A stretch of DNA of 20,908 bases from an uncultured Clostridia bacterium (lineage in GTDB: Bacteria > Bacillota > Clostridia > Christensenellales > Aristaeellaceae). The stretch is taken from assembly GCA_946410395.1 (NCBI GenBank), contig CAMKAE010000010.1:1-20908 (forward strand), given 5' to 3'. A program made the position numbers and the translations under genes. Below are positions 14,894 to 20,908 of the stretch, piece by piece (the stretch's first letter is position 1; each line of letters opens with the position of its first letter). The notes under the pieces are model-generated. The model was not told the origin of the DNA. It made no database searches and saw only the letters and a program-made list of their open reading frames with translations.

Positions 14894-16297
14894 ATGACCA
14901 TGCAGGAACCCGAAAAACTCAGCACCATCTCGCAGATCGACGAGCCTGCCGCCGCGACGGCCGCCAGGCGGGGCATCCCCCTGCGGACAGCCTCCGTCGC
15001 TTTCACGGTGGTGGCCTTTGTCGTGGCGGTGGCGCTGTTCCTCGCGGACCGGCAGGTGAACTACGGCTATGTGGACATTCAGCGGGCTAACGACCGGAAC
15101 TTTGAGGCGGAGAATGTGACCAACGAGCTGGTCAACACCTCCGATTTCCTGACGGACCGGGTCCGCTGCTATGTGGCCACCGGGGATAGGCAGTACATGG
15201 AGGCTTTCCTCACCGAGGTGCGGGAGACCCGGCGCCGGGACAGGGCGGTGGAGCGGCTGGAGCAGCTGCTCGGGGACAAGGACAACGAGGCGTACACCAG
15301 CATGGTCCACGCGCTGGCTTGTTCCGACGATCTGGTGGAGGACGAGTACCTGGCGATGCGCCTGATGCTGGAGGCGGCCCACGATCCGGACATCCCGGAG
15401 GTGCTCCGGGACCTGGCGGCCTATGATGAGGCGCTGCAGGCGCTTCCGGACGGGCAGAAGCGCGAGAAAGCCCGGGACCTGGTTTTCGGCGAGCGCTACA
15501 TGAGCGTCAAGGCCGAGATCCAGCAGAGCACCGCCCGCTCCCAGGAACTGCTCGCGGCGCAGGCGCAGAGCGCCCTGGACGAGGCGGGCCGGAAGATGCG
15601 GACCCTGCTGCTGGTGCAGACGATCCTCACCGTGGCCATGCTGGCGGTGGTGCTGATCATGGTGGTGTTCATCTCCGCCATGGTGCGCAAGCCCCTGACC
15701 CACATGGTGAAGCTGATGAAGGCCAAGAAGACCGTGCCCCCCGCCGGGGCGGAGGAGCTGCGCTTCGTCACCCGCACCTACAACGAGATCTTTGAGGAGA
15801 ATCAGAAGACCACGGAGCGCCTGACCTACGAGGCCATGCACGACGGCCTGACGGGCCTGTTCAACCGCAACGCCTATGAGCTGCTCTACCGGGACACGGA
15901 CCTGGATCACGCGGCGCTGCTGATCGTGGACGTGGACGACTTCAAGGGAATCAACGACACCTACGGTCACGACGTGGGGGACAAGGTCCTCAGACGGGTC
16001 GCGGAGGTGCTGCAGCACAGCTTCCGCTCCGTGGACCAGATCTACCGCATCGGCGGCGATGAGTTTGTGGTGATTATGACCCGGGCCAACAGCACGATGC
16101 GCGACCTGGTGCTGGAGAAGATCAGCGCGGCCAACCGCACGCTGCTCCAGGGAAAGGGCGATGTTCCGGCGGTCTCCCTGAGCGTTGGCGTGGCCTTCTG
16201 CGACCGGGAGAACCCCCAGGGCGATCTGCTCAAGGATGCCGACACAGCCCTGTACCGGGTCAAAGAGGCCGGCCGCTGCGGCTGCGCTGTCTACTGA
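14894..16297 (+). CDS. Membrane-bound GGDEF diguanylate cyclase with extracytoplasmic helical sensor
   Basis: 467 residues. Two membrane helices (~32-51 and ~237-262) flank a ~185-residue mainly helical sensor region, like four-helix-bundle or CHASE3-type sensors. A short HAMP-like or linker helix leads to the GGDEF domain (~312-467): HDGLTGLFNRNAYE, DVDDFKGINDTYGHDVGD, and intact RIGGDEF (387-391). RSVD (378-381) sits five residues before the signature, the exact I-site position, so product inhibition by c-di-GMP is expected. It should convert two GTP to c-di-GMP at the inner membrane in response to an external cue. It is the last gene of the operon, 37 bases after pilT with no clear terminator between, so it opposes the EAL enzyme encoded by the first gene. 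Start supported by GGAGGGA upstream. Confidence 0.9.
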   Translation: MTMQEPEKLSTISQIDEPAAATAARRGIPLRTASVAFTVVAFVVAVALFLADRQVNYGYVDIQRANDRNFEAENVTNELVNTSDFLTDRVRCYVATGDRQYMEAFLTEVRETRRRDRAVERLEQLLGDKDNEAYTSMVHALACSDDLVEDEYLAMRLMLEAAHDPDIPEVLRDLAAYDEALQALPDGQKREKARDLVFGERYMSVKAEIQQSTARSQELLAAQAQSALDEAGRKMRTLLLVQTILTVAMLAVVLIMVVFISAMVRKPLTHMVKLMKAKKTVPPAGAEELRFVTRTYNEIFEENQKTTERLTYEAMHDGLTGLFNRNAYELLYRDTDLDHAALLIVDVDDFKGINDTYGHDVGDKVLRRVAEVLQHSFRSVDQIYRIGGDEFVVIMTRANSTMRDLVLEKISAANRTLLQGKGDVPAVSLSVGVAFCDRENPQGDLLKDADTALYRVKEAGRCGCAVY

Positions 16298-16311
16298 CGG
16301 ACACCGAAAGA

Positions 16312-16342
16312 GCCTGCAGGCGGGGAAGCCTGCAGGCGTTTT
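16312..16342 (+). terminator. Intrinsic terminator ending the c-di-GMP/pilus operon
   Basis: Two copies of the self-complementary decamer GCCTGCAGGC (16312-16321 and 16328-16337) flank GGGGAA and are followed by GTTTT. Because each arm is itself a palindrome, the arms pair with each other as a 10-bp stem. It lies 14 bases after the TGA of the cyclase gene. Confidence 0.8.
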
Positions 16343-16390
16343 GAAAGCAGCCATTTGACGACACGACGCTCGCATTTGAACGGAGGAAGC

Positions 16391-18316
16391 ATGCGCAACA
16401 TCGGCATTTTTGCCCACGTGGACGCGGGAAAAACCACCCTGTCGGAGCAGCTGCTGCTCAAGGCCGGGGCGATCCGCACAGCCGGCAGCGTGGACCGGGG
16501 CACGGCGCACACGGACAATCTGCCGGTGGAGCAGCGGCGTGGCATCTCGGTGCGGGCCAGCTGCGTCCGACTGAACTGGCGCGGCGAGGCTGTCAACCTG
16601 ATCGACACTCCCGGGCACACGGATTTTTCCGCGGAGATCGAGCGCTCCCTGTGGGCACTGGACGGCGCGGTGATCGTGGTCTGCGGGGTGGAGGGCGTGC
16701 AGCCCCAGACGGAGCTGCTCTTCGAGGCGCTGCGGGCGCAGGGGCTGCCGGTGTTCTTCTTTGTCAACAAGATGGACCGGGAGGGCGCCGACGCGGCGCG
16801 GGTCACCGCTCAGATCCGGCGCAGGCTTACCGCCGGGGCGGCGCCGCTGTCAGATTCGGACGCCGTGCTGGAGGCGATGTGCGACGCGGACGACGGTCTG
16901 ATGGAGCGGTATCTGGCGGGGGAGACGATCCCGGAGGCCGAGCGGGCGGAAGCCCTGGCGCGCATGGCGCGGGCTGGGCGGGTTTTCCCGGTGCTCACCG
17001 GATCCGCCCTGCGGGGCGAGGGCATCGAGGCGGTGCTGGACGGCATCCTGCGCTTTCTGCCGCCGCCGGAGACGACGGGGGAGACCCTCAGCGGCGTGGC
17101 CTTCGCCGTGGCCCATGACCGCCTGCTGGGGCGGGGGCTGTGGGTGCGGCTCTTCGGCGGCAGGCTGGAGAATCGCGACGCCCTGACGGTCCCCGGACGG
17201 ATGGATCCCTTGACGGGGGAACCCGCCGCCGTTCAGGTGAAGCTCACCCAGATCCGGCAGGTGGACGGCGCCGACGCGGGCTGTCTGTCCGCCGGGGAGA
17301 TCGGCGTGCTCTACGGCGTGGGGCCCATGAAGGTGGGGCAGGTCATCGGCGACGCAGCGGGACTGCCGCGCAAGGTGCGGCCCGGCAGCCTGCGCTCTCC
17401 GCTGACCGCGGTCCGGGTGGAGCCGGAGGACCCCGCACAGCTGACGGCCCTGACCGCCGCCTGTGAAGCGCTTGCGGACGAGGATCCGCTGCTGCAGGTC
17501 CGCTTTGTCCGCGTCACCGGGGAGCTGAACCTGGATGCCATGGGCTCCGTGCAGCTGGAGATCCTGCAGGAAACGCTGCGCAGCCGCTTCGGGCTGGGGG
17601 CCCGCTTCGGGAGCCCCACGGTGATCTACCGGGAGACCATCGCCCGGGAAGCGGTGGGCTTCTGCGCCTATACGATGCCCAAGCCCTGCTGGGCCATCCT
17701 GCGCTTTATCCTGCGCCCCGGCGCGCGGGGCAGCGGCGTGACGTTCCACTCGGAGGTGCCGGTGCGGGAGATTCAGGCGCGCTATCAGCACCAGGTGGAG
17801 CAGGCCCTGCCCCTGGCCCTTGCCCAGGGCCGCCTGGGCTGGCAGGTGACGGACCTGGACATCACGCTGGTCGGCGGCAGCGACCATCAGTTCCACACCC
17901 ATCCGCTGGACTTCATCGTGGCGACGCCCTGGGCGATCCAGGACGGCCTGGTCAATGCCGGCAGCGTGCTGCTGGAGCCGGTCCTGGAGCTGCGACTTCG
18001 GGTGCCGCCGGAGAGCACCGGCCGGATCATGAGCGATGTCAACGCCATGCGGGGCGAGGTGGTCCGGGTGGAGACCGAGGCGGACTTTGCTTCGATGACG
18101 GCGCTCGTGCCCGTGGCGTCCAGCCTGGACTACCCCACGCGCCTAGCCCAGACGATGGGCGGCCGCGGCGGCATGAGCGTGCGCCTGCACGGCTACCGCG
18201 AATGCCCGCAGGAGCTGGGCGCCACCGCGCCCCGGCGCGGCGTGGATCCCCTGGACACCAGCAAGTACATCCTGGCGGCCCGCAGCGCGCTGGAGGGCGG
18301 GATTTATGACATCTGA
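16391..18316 (+). CDS. TetM/EF-G-like ribosomal protection-type translation GTPase (divergent)
   Basis: 641 residues, matching the ~640 of TetM/TetO/TetW. G motifs: AHVDAGKTT (8-16), RGIS (50-53), DTPGH (72-76), NKMD (126-129) and GSAL (204-207). Domain II lies around 230-330, domain III around 335-405, domain IV around 408-530 with GWQVTDLDITLVG (483-495), and EF-G-like domain V follows to the end (LELRLRVPPESTGRIMSDV). It acts on the ribosome in the cytoplasm, using GTP. The domain IV loop that contacts the drug site in TetM (YSPVSTPADF) is here HQFHTHPLDF, and the C-terminal helix differs, so tetracycline resistance should not be assumed. A housekeeping or other antibiotic-related function is possible. 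ATG 16391 follows GGAGGA. No clear promoter is seen; TTGACG at 16355 lacks a convincing -10. Confidence 0.85.
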   Translation: MRNIGIFAHVDAGKTTLSEQLLLKAGAIRTAGSVDRGTAHTDNLPVEQRRGISVRASCVRLNWRGEAVNLIDTPGHTDFSAEIERSLWALDGAVIVVCGVEGVQPQTELLFEALRAQGLPVFFFVNKMDREGADAARVTAQIRRRLTAGAAPLSDSDAVLEAMCDADDGLMERYLAGETIPEAERAEALARMARAGRVFPVLTGSALRGEGIEAVLDGILRFLPPPETTGETLSGVAFAVAHDRLLGRGLWVRLFGGRLENRDALTVPGRMDPLTGEPAAVQVKLTQIRQVDGADAGCLSAGEIGVLYGVGPMKVGQVIGDAAGLPRKVRPGSLRSPLTAVRVEPEDPAQLTALTAACEALADEDPLLQVRFVRVTGELNLDAMGSVQLEILQETLRSRFGLGARFGSPTVIYRETIAREAVGFCAYTMPKPCWAILRFILRPGARGSGVTFHSEVPVREIQARYQHQVEQALPLALAQGRLGWQVTDLDITLVGGSDHQFHTHPLDFIVATPWAIQDGLVNAGSVLLEPVLELRLRVPPESTGRIMSDVNAMRGEVVRVETEADFASMTALVPVASSLDYPTRLAQTMGGRGGMSVRLHGYRECPQELGATAPRRGVDPLDTSKYILAARSALEGGIYDI

Positions 18317-18330
18317 CAGGGTTTCAGGCA

Positions 18331-18369
18331 GCAAAAAAGGAAATGCCGACGGGGCACTCCCTTTTTTGC
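18331..18369. terminator. Bidirectional terminator between convergent genes
   Basis: Arms GCAAAAAAGG (18331-18340) and CCTTTTTTGC (18360-18369) pair perfectly, with a smaller TGCC/GGCA stem in the loop (18344-18347 with 18353-18356). The A run and T run serve termination in both directions, between the GTPase gene (+, ends 18316) and the secreted-protein gene (-, ends 18379). Confidence 0.85.
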
Positions 18370-18378
18370 TTACAAGGT

Positions 18379-19647
18379 TTATTCCGCGGTCTCTTCCAGG
18401 CAGACAAAGCCGGTTTCGGCGGCTGCGTTCCAGAGGACGGCCCAGGGCAGGACCTCGGCGTGCGGATCTGTTTCCGTCACGTGAGACCAGAAGAGGAACT
18501 CCTCAGAGAATCCCTTCACCGGCGTGCCCGGCAGGTACAGGGTCAGCGCGTCGCCGTCGGCGATGCCGTAGGGCTCCGTGGTCACATAGCGGATGCCGTC
18601 CTCGATGAACTCCGGGATCTGGCCCTCATCCGGGGTCAGGCCGGTCACGGTCATGCGCCAGGTCAGGCTGTCCACCTGCTCAGGCTGACTCATCTGGCCG
18701 TGGAACAGGCAGCCGTACACGGTGCCCTCGGGATAGGCCTCCTCGGCTTCACCCATCTCGCTGTCGTGATATTCCCCCGCGAAGGAGCCATCCTGCGCAA
18801 AGGTGATCACGGTGTACCAGCCGCCGACGCCGCTGGTGAACTCAAAGGACTGGCCGGCCAGCGGGAAGGCCTCGCCTTCCGCCTTGCAGAACACGGCCTC
18901 CTCCAGCCCTTCCAGGCCGGGCGTCCACTGCAGCAGGATCGTCTCGCCGTCCCCGGCGGGAACCAGGGCGAAGCTGCCGTTGATGCCCTCGGCCCGCGGC
19001 GTCATGCCGGCCAGGTTGTCCGGGTCGCTGTCGGGGATCAGGTCATAAACCGCGCCGTCGGCATAGACCAGGGCGTCCAGCTCGCAGTCGTAGGACAGGG
19101 TCATCGTGAACACATAGGCTCCATGCGTCAAGGGGGAGGTGACGGTCGCCCGGAAGCCCTGCTCGTCGGGCGCGCCGATGGTCAGCGCGGTGAACTGGGT
19201 CTCCTGCTCCAGCCACGAACCGCTGAGCGCGCCGGCCAGATCCGCCGCGTCGGGCGATGCGGCCTCGGAGCCGCCGGTCGTTTCGACGATCGCGCCGCCC
19301 TCTGCCTTCAGGTCGAAGGTCATCACCCGGTCGCAGGCGATGCCGGTGAAGTGCCGGAGGCTGACGGTGGCCTCGCCGTCGCCGGCGGCGTCGTAGCGGA
19401 CTTCAAAGTCTGCGCCGTTCATCTTCGCACCGGTCAGGGTCACCACGCTGGGATCCTGGGCCATGTCGTCCGCGCGCCATTCGCCCGGCATGTTCGCCGC
19501 GTCGATGACGCGGATCACATACCCGCCGTCCGTGATGTTCGCTTCGATCCGGATCCCGGCGGCCTCCCCGGCCTGCGCGCCCTCCGCCATCGCCACGCCG
19601 AACACGGCCACCAGGATCATCAGCAGGATTGCTGCAAGTTTTTTCAT
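18379..19647 (-). CDS. Secreted protein of unknown function
   Basis: 422 residues from the ATG at 19647, chosen because AGGAGG lies 6 bases upstream and it starts a clear signal peptide (MKKLAAILLMILVAVFGVAMA, likely cleaved before EGAQ). An earlier in-frame ATG at 19701 would put 18 charged residues before the signal. There is no lipobox. The mature part is acidic and beta-rich. Residues ~30-150 contain ANITDGGYVIRVIDAANMPG and VSLRHFTGIACDRVMTFDL. Residues ~165-250 form a lipocalin- or META-like strand pattern beginning GALSGSWLEQE. The C-terminal ~150 residues include FTSGVGGWYTVITFAQDGSF and TVYGCLFHGQMSQPEQVD. I cannot assign a family with confidence. Monocistronic, convergent with the GTPase gene and separated from the Fur remnant upstream by a terminator. 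Confidence 0.82.
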   Translation of the reverse strand: MKKLAAILLMILVAVFGVAMAEGAQAGEAAGIRIEANITDGGYVIRVIDAANMPGEWRADDMAQDPSVVTLTGAKMNGADFEVRYDAAGDGEATVSLRHFTGIACDRVMTFDLKAEGGAIVETTGGSEAASPDAADLAGALSGSWLEQETQFTALTIGAPDEQGFRATVTSPLTHGAYVFTMTLSYDCELDALVYADGAVYDLIPDSDPDNLAGMTPRAEGINGSFALVPAGDGETILLQWTPGLEGLEEAVFCKAEGEAFPLAGQSFEFTSGVGGWYTVITFAQDGSFAGEYHDSEMGEAEEAYPEGTVYGCLFHGQMSQPEQVDSLTWRMTVTGLTPDEGQIPEFIEDGIRYVTTEPYGIADGDALTLYLPGTPVKGFSEEFLFWSHVTETDPHAEVLPWAVLWNAAAETGFVCLEETAE

Positions 19648-19704
19648 GATTGTCCTCCTCTCGCTCTCGCGTTTTTGCCTGAGCCTTTTTTCAGCTCTCA
19701 CACC

Positions 19705-19710
19705 TTTATA
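19705..19710 (-). promoter_or_regulatory. Possible -10 box for the secreted-protein gene
   Basis: TATAAA on the minus strand lies about 60 bases before the start codon. The bases 16-18 upstream show no good -35 box (GAACCA or TGAACC), so this is a weak call. A short GAGC/GCTC hairpin lies in the leader downstream of it. Confidence 0.35.
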
Positions 19711-19766
19711 CGAATGAGAACGGCAAATGGTTCACGAAACAGAAGTTTTTTCAAATATGACAAGAG

Positions 19767-19792
19767 AAAACGGCGGGGACAGGCCACCGCCG
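19767..19792 (-). terminator. Intrinsic terminator after the Fur remnant (minus strand)
   Basis: On the minus strand CGGCGG and CCGCCG (19787-19792 with 19771-19776) form a stem, extended by GG/CC past a bulged base, and TTTT plus CTCTT follow. It overlaps the last codons of the remnant frame and separates it from the secreted-protein gene. Confidence 0.65.
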
Positions 19793-19802
19793 CTCTTCCG
19801 CT

Positions 19803-19820
19803 CGCGGGCCGCCGCCCGCG
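19803..19820. other. GC-rich perfect hairpin at the Fur truncation point
   Basis: A 7-bp perfect inverted repeat (CGCGGGC with GCCCGCG) around a 4-base loop lies exactly where the Fur-like reading stops matching the family. Such a hairpin could mark the deletion junction. It also contributes the Gly/Pro/Arg codons of the remnant. Confidence 0.5.
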
Positions 19821-19939
19821 GTGTGATGCGTTCCCGGGGAAGCCTTCAGATAGGCCAGCAATTCCTCCTGAGCCTGGGTCCGATACCCCGTCTTTGCCGC
19901 CACAAAACCGCCTCCTCAAGCAAAACGGAACCAGCAGGG

Positions 19940-19967
19940 AGTATAAGCCAGAGGAAGGATCTGTCAA
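19940..19967 (-). promoter_or_regulatory. Near-consensus promoter driving the Fur remnant
   Basis: On the minus strand a perfect -35 TTGACA (19967-19962) is followed by 16 bases and a -10 TATACT (19945-19940). Transcription should start near 19933, about 30 bases before the GTG of the remnant. This is the best-matching promoter in the window. Confidence 0.8.
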
Positions 19968-19969
19968 TA

Positions 19970-19990
19970 TGAAAATGAGATTCATTTTCA
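19970..19990. promoter_or_regulatory. Fur-type operator palindrome
   Basis: Arms TGAAAATGA and TCATTTTCA are perfect inverted repeats separated by 3 bases. The central 19 bases match the classical Fur box (GATAATGATAATCATTATC) at 15 positions by my alignment. It lies 2 bases upstream of the -35 box of the Fur remnant, so it fits an autoregulatory site for Fur, Zur or PerR. It also sits at the head of the plus-strand region leading to the MBL-fold gene. Confidence 0.7.
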
Positions 19991-20060
19991 AATGTTGCGA
20001 AATAGAGAATTATGCCTGAACGGCTTGCCGTCACCGCAGGCGCCTTGGCTGGAGGAGGCT

Positions 20061-20211
20061 GCACAGGGCAGGATTTTCCGGACAGGCGCAGAAATAAAAC
20101 CGAAAGGCTTGGGGCGAACGCCCGGAACAGGGATCCGTGATGCCAAGGATCGGCATGCAGGCCGTGACAGTTGGGTGTCCGCTGACTCGCGAGCCATCAG
20201 CCCCTGTGCCG
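20061..20211 (+). other. Possible structured 5' leader of the MBL-fold gene
   Basis: The segment CCCTGTGC (20202-20209), just before the ribosome binding site, can pair with GCACAGGG (20061-20068, 8 bp) or with ACAGGG (20127-20132, extended by CGG/CCG past one mismatch). Inside the second pairing lie two small hairpins, ATGCC/GGCAT (20140-20156) and GCTGA/TCAGC (20181-20201). Two mutually exclusive stems would suit a switch, but GC-rich DNA gives such pairings by chance. I recognise no known riboswitch consensus. Confidence 0.25.
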
Positions 20212-20224
20212 AAAGGAGAAGACC

Positions 20225-20908
20225 ATGCTGAACCGCCTGACAGAAAGGATCTGGGTTTACCCTTATGAGGAGGCGCGGGATCGCCCGAACCTCGGCTATG
20301 TCCGGGGAGACCGCTGGAGCCTGGCGGTGGATGCCGGACATTCGGCGGATCACCTGCGCGGGTTTTACCGGGAGCTGGAAGCGGCAGGACTGCCCCTGCC
20401 CGCGCTGACGGTGCTGACCCACTGGCACTGGGATCACACGCTGGCCATGCACGCGGTGCACGGCCTGTGCCTGGCTGGCGAGATGACCAACCGGCATCTG
20501 GCGGCTTTTCGGGACAGGCTGGCTGCGGAGGGGACGGGCTTCTTTTTCGGGCTGGATGAGCGGATCCGGCGGGAGTACGCGGACGGCAAGCCGGTGATCG
20601 TCACCCTGGCCGACATGACCTTTGCGGGCGAAATGAGCCTCGACCCCGGGAACTGCCCTGTCCGGGTCTTCCGTGCCGAGGCGCCGCACACCGATGACAC
20701 GACCCTGATCGACGTGCCGGGAGAGGGCGTGCTGTTCCTGGGAGACAGCACCGGCGCCAGCTTCCCCGACCGGATCATGGATCCGGATCTTGCCGGCAAG
20801 CTGGCGGAAACGGTGCGGAGCGCACACCCAACCATATGCCTGGAAGGCCACTGGACGCCGCTCTCCCCGGAGGAGATCATGCACGACCTGATGAACGGGA
20901 ACGGATGA
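20225..20908 (+). CDS. MBL-fold (metallo-beta-lactamase superfamily) metal hydrolase
   Basis: 227 residues, complete, with the stop codon at the last base of the window. The metal-binding signature THWHWDH gives His66, His68, Asp70 and His71. His155 (APHTDDT), Asp174 (LFLGDSTG) and His209 (EGHW) complete a two-metal site in the usual order. The short N-terminal lead-in (ERIWVYPYEEARDRPNLGYVRGD) and compact size match the stand-alone cytoplasmic hydrolases of the glyoxalase II-like group. There is no signal peptide, so it is not a secreted beta-lactamase. Substrate cannot be inferred. ATG 20225 follows AAAGGAG at 7 bases. No convincing promoter is seen nearby; a weak one (TTCATT, 18 bases, GAGAAT at 20005-20010) would overlap the Fur-type palindrome. 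Confidence 0.85.
   Translation: MLNRLTERIWVYPYEEARDRPNLGYVRGDRWSLAVDAGHSADHLRGFYRELEAAGLPLPALTVLTHWHWDHTLAMHAVHGLCLAGEMTNRHLAAFRDRLAAEGTGFFFGLDERIRREYADGKPVIVTLADMTFAGEMSLDPGNCPVRVFRAEAPHTDDTTLIDVPGEGVLFLGDSTGASFPDRIMDPDLAGKLAETVRSAHPTICLEGHWTPLSPEEIMHDLMNGNG

Larger units (their letters stand above)
19751..19903 (-). pseudogene. Truncated Fur-family regulator (N-terminal remnant)
   Basis: A minus-strand frame starts at GTG 19903 and ends at TGA 19751 (50 codons). CTTGAGGAGG sits 7 bases before the GTG. The first ~28 residues read MAAKTG, YRTQAQEELLAYLKASPG, THHTA, which matches the start of Fur/Zur-type regulators of Clostridia (typically YxTxQREExLxYLxxxPGxHxTA leading into the winged-helix domain). 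After THHTA the sequence turns to low-complexity Gly/Pro/Arg (GGGPRAEERR) and stops at a terminator, so the DNA-recognition helix, metal sites and dimer domain are missing. I infer a large internal deletion. Alternatives are an assembly join or a short peptide with its own role. The promoter, operator-like palindrome, ribosome site and terminator are all retained. Confidence 0.6.

Noticed and set aside
16355..16380. TTGACG as a promoter for the TetM-like gene
   Set aside because: No acceptable -10 box lies 15-19 bases downstream; only CATTTG or GAACGG are available.
14795..16618. Minus-strand open frame of 607 codons
   Set aside because: Antisense to the diguanylate cyclase gene, crosses a terminator, no ribosome binding site and no recognisable motif.
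19698..19991. Minus-strand 97-codon frame starting in the Fur-type palindrome
   Set aside because: Its start lies upstream of the predicted transcription start (~19933), so it could not be translated from that promoter; the GTG frame at 19903 with AGGAGG fits better.
18343..20019. Plus-strand open frame of 558 codons
   Set aside because: Antisense to the secreted-protein gene and to the Fur remnant, and begins inside the bidirectional terminator; Arg/Gly/His-rich shadow.
19992..20231. Plus-strand 79-codon frame upstream of the MBL gene
   Set aside because: No ribosome binding site, starts within 2 bases of the Fur-type palindrome, overlaps the MBL start out of frame and shows no protein-like pattern.

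Overview
The window reads as a high-GC, low-transposon stretch of a Clostridia-like Bacillota genome, probably from an uncultured gut or rumen lineage. The pointers are Gram-positive style secreted proteins (YDG/MBG-type repeats, MucBP-like domains), a DUF4860-like pilus protein, a TetM-like GTPase, AGGAGG ribosome binding sites and codons strongly biased to G or C in the third position. This assignment is inference from family resemblance; there is no rRNA or marker gene to anchor it. I see no tRNA, rRNA, CRISPR array, insertion sequence or integrase.

Layout. (1) 1-5451 is the 3' end of a very large repetitive secreted or surface protein whose start lies before the window. (2) 5590-7530 is an orphan family-5 solute-binding lipoprotein, closed by a good terminator. 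(3) From a strong promoter at 7618-7646 to a terminator at 16312-16342 runs what looks like one ten-gene operon: a response regulator/degenerate GGDEF/active EAL phosphodiesterase, an Hpt phosphotransfer protein, an exported transglutaminase-like protein, six genes of a compact type IV pilus / type II secretion-like machine (PilC-GspF platform, four small membrane-anchored pilin-like proteins, PilT ATPase), and a membrane diguanylate cyclase with an intact GGDEF and I-site. No gap exceeds 43 bases and most junctions overlap. (4) 16391-18316 is a divergent TetM/EF-G-like ribosomal GTPase. It converges through a bidirectional terminator on (5) 18379-19647, a minus-strand secreted protein of unknown function. 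(6) 19648-20224 is a 577-base intergenic region holding a minus-strand transcription unit: a near-consensus promoter, a Fur-type palindrome just upstream of it, an AGGAGG site, the first ~28 codons of a Fur-family regulator that is then cut off, and a terminator. (7) 20225-20908 is a complete MBL-fold hydrolase ending at the last base.

How the genes may work together. The central operon carries enzymes to make and to destroy cyclic di-GMP on either side of a pilus-like machine, plus a phosphorelay input (REC and Hpt). The simplest model is a cell-surface fibre or secretion device whose assembly or retraction is tuned locally by c-di-GMP. PilT is the only motor ATPase in the cluster, so either the assembly motor is elsewhere or PilT alone drives the device. 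The large repeat protein and the binding lipoprotein upstream are other surface components, but nothing here shows they are linked to the pilus operon.
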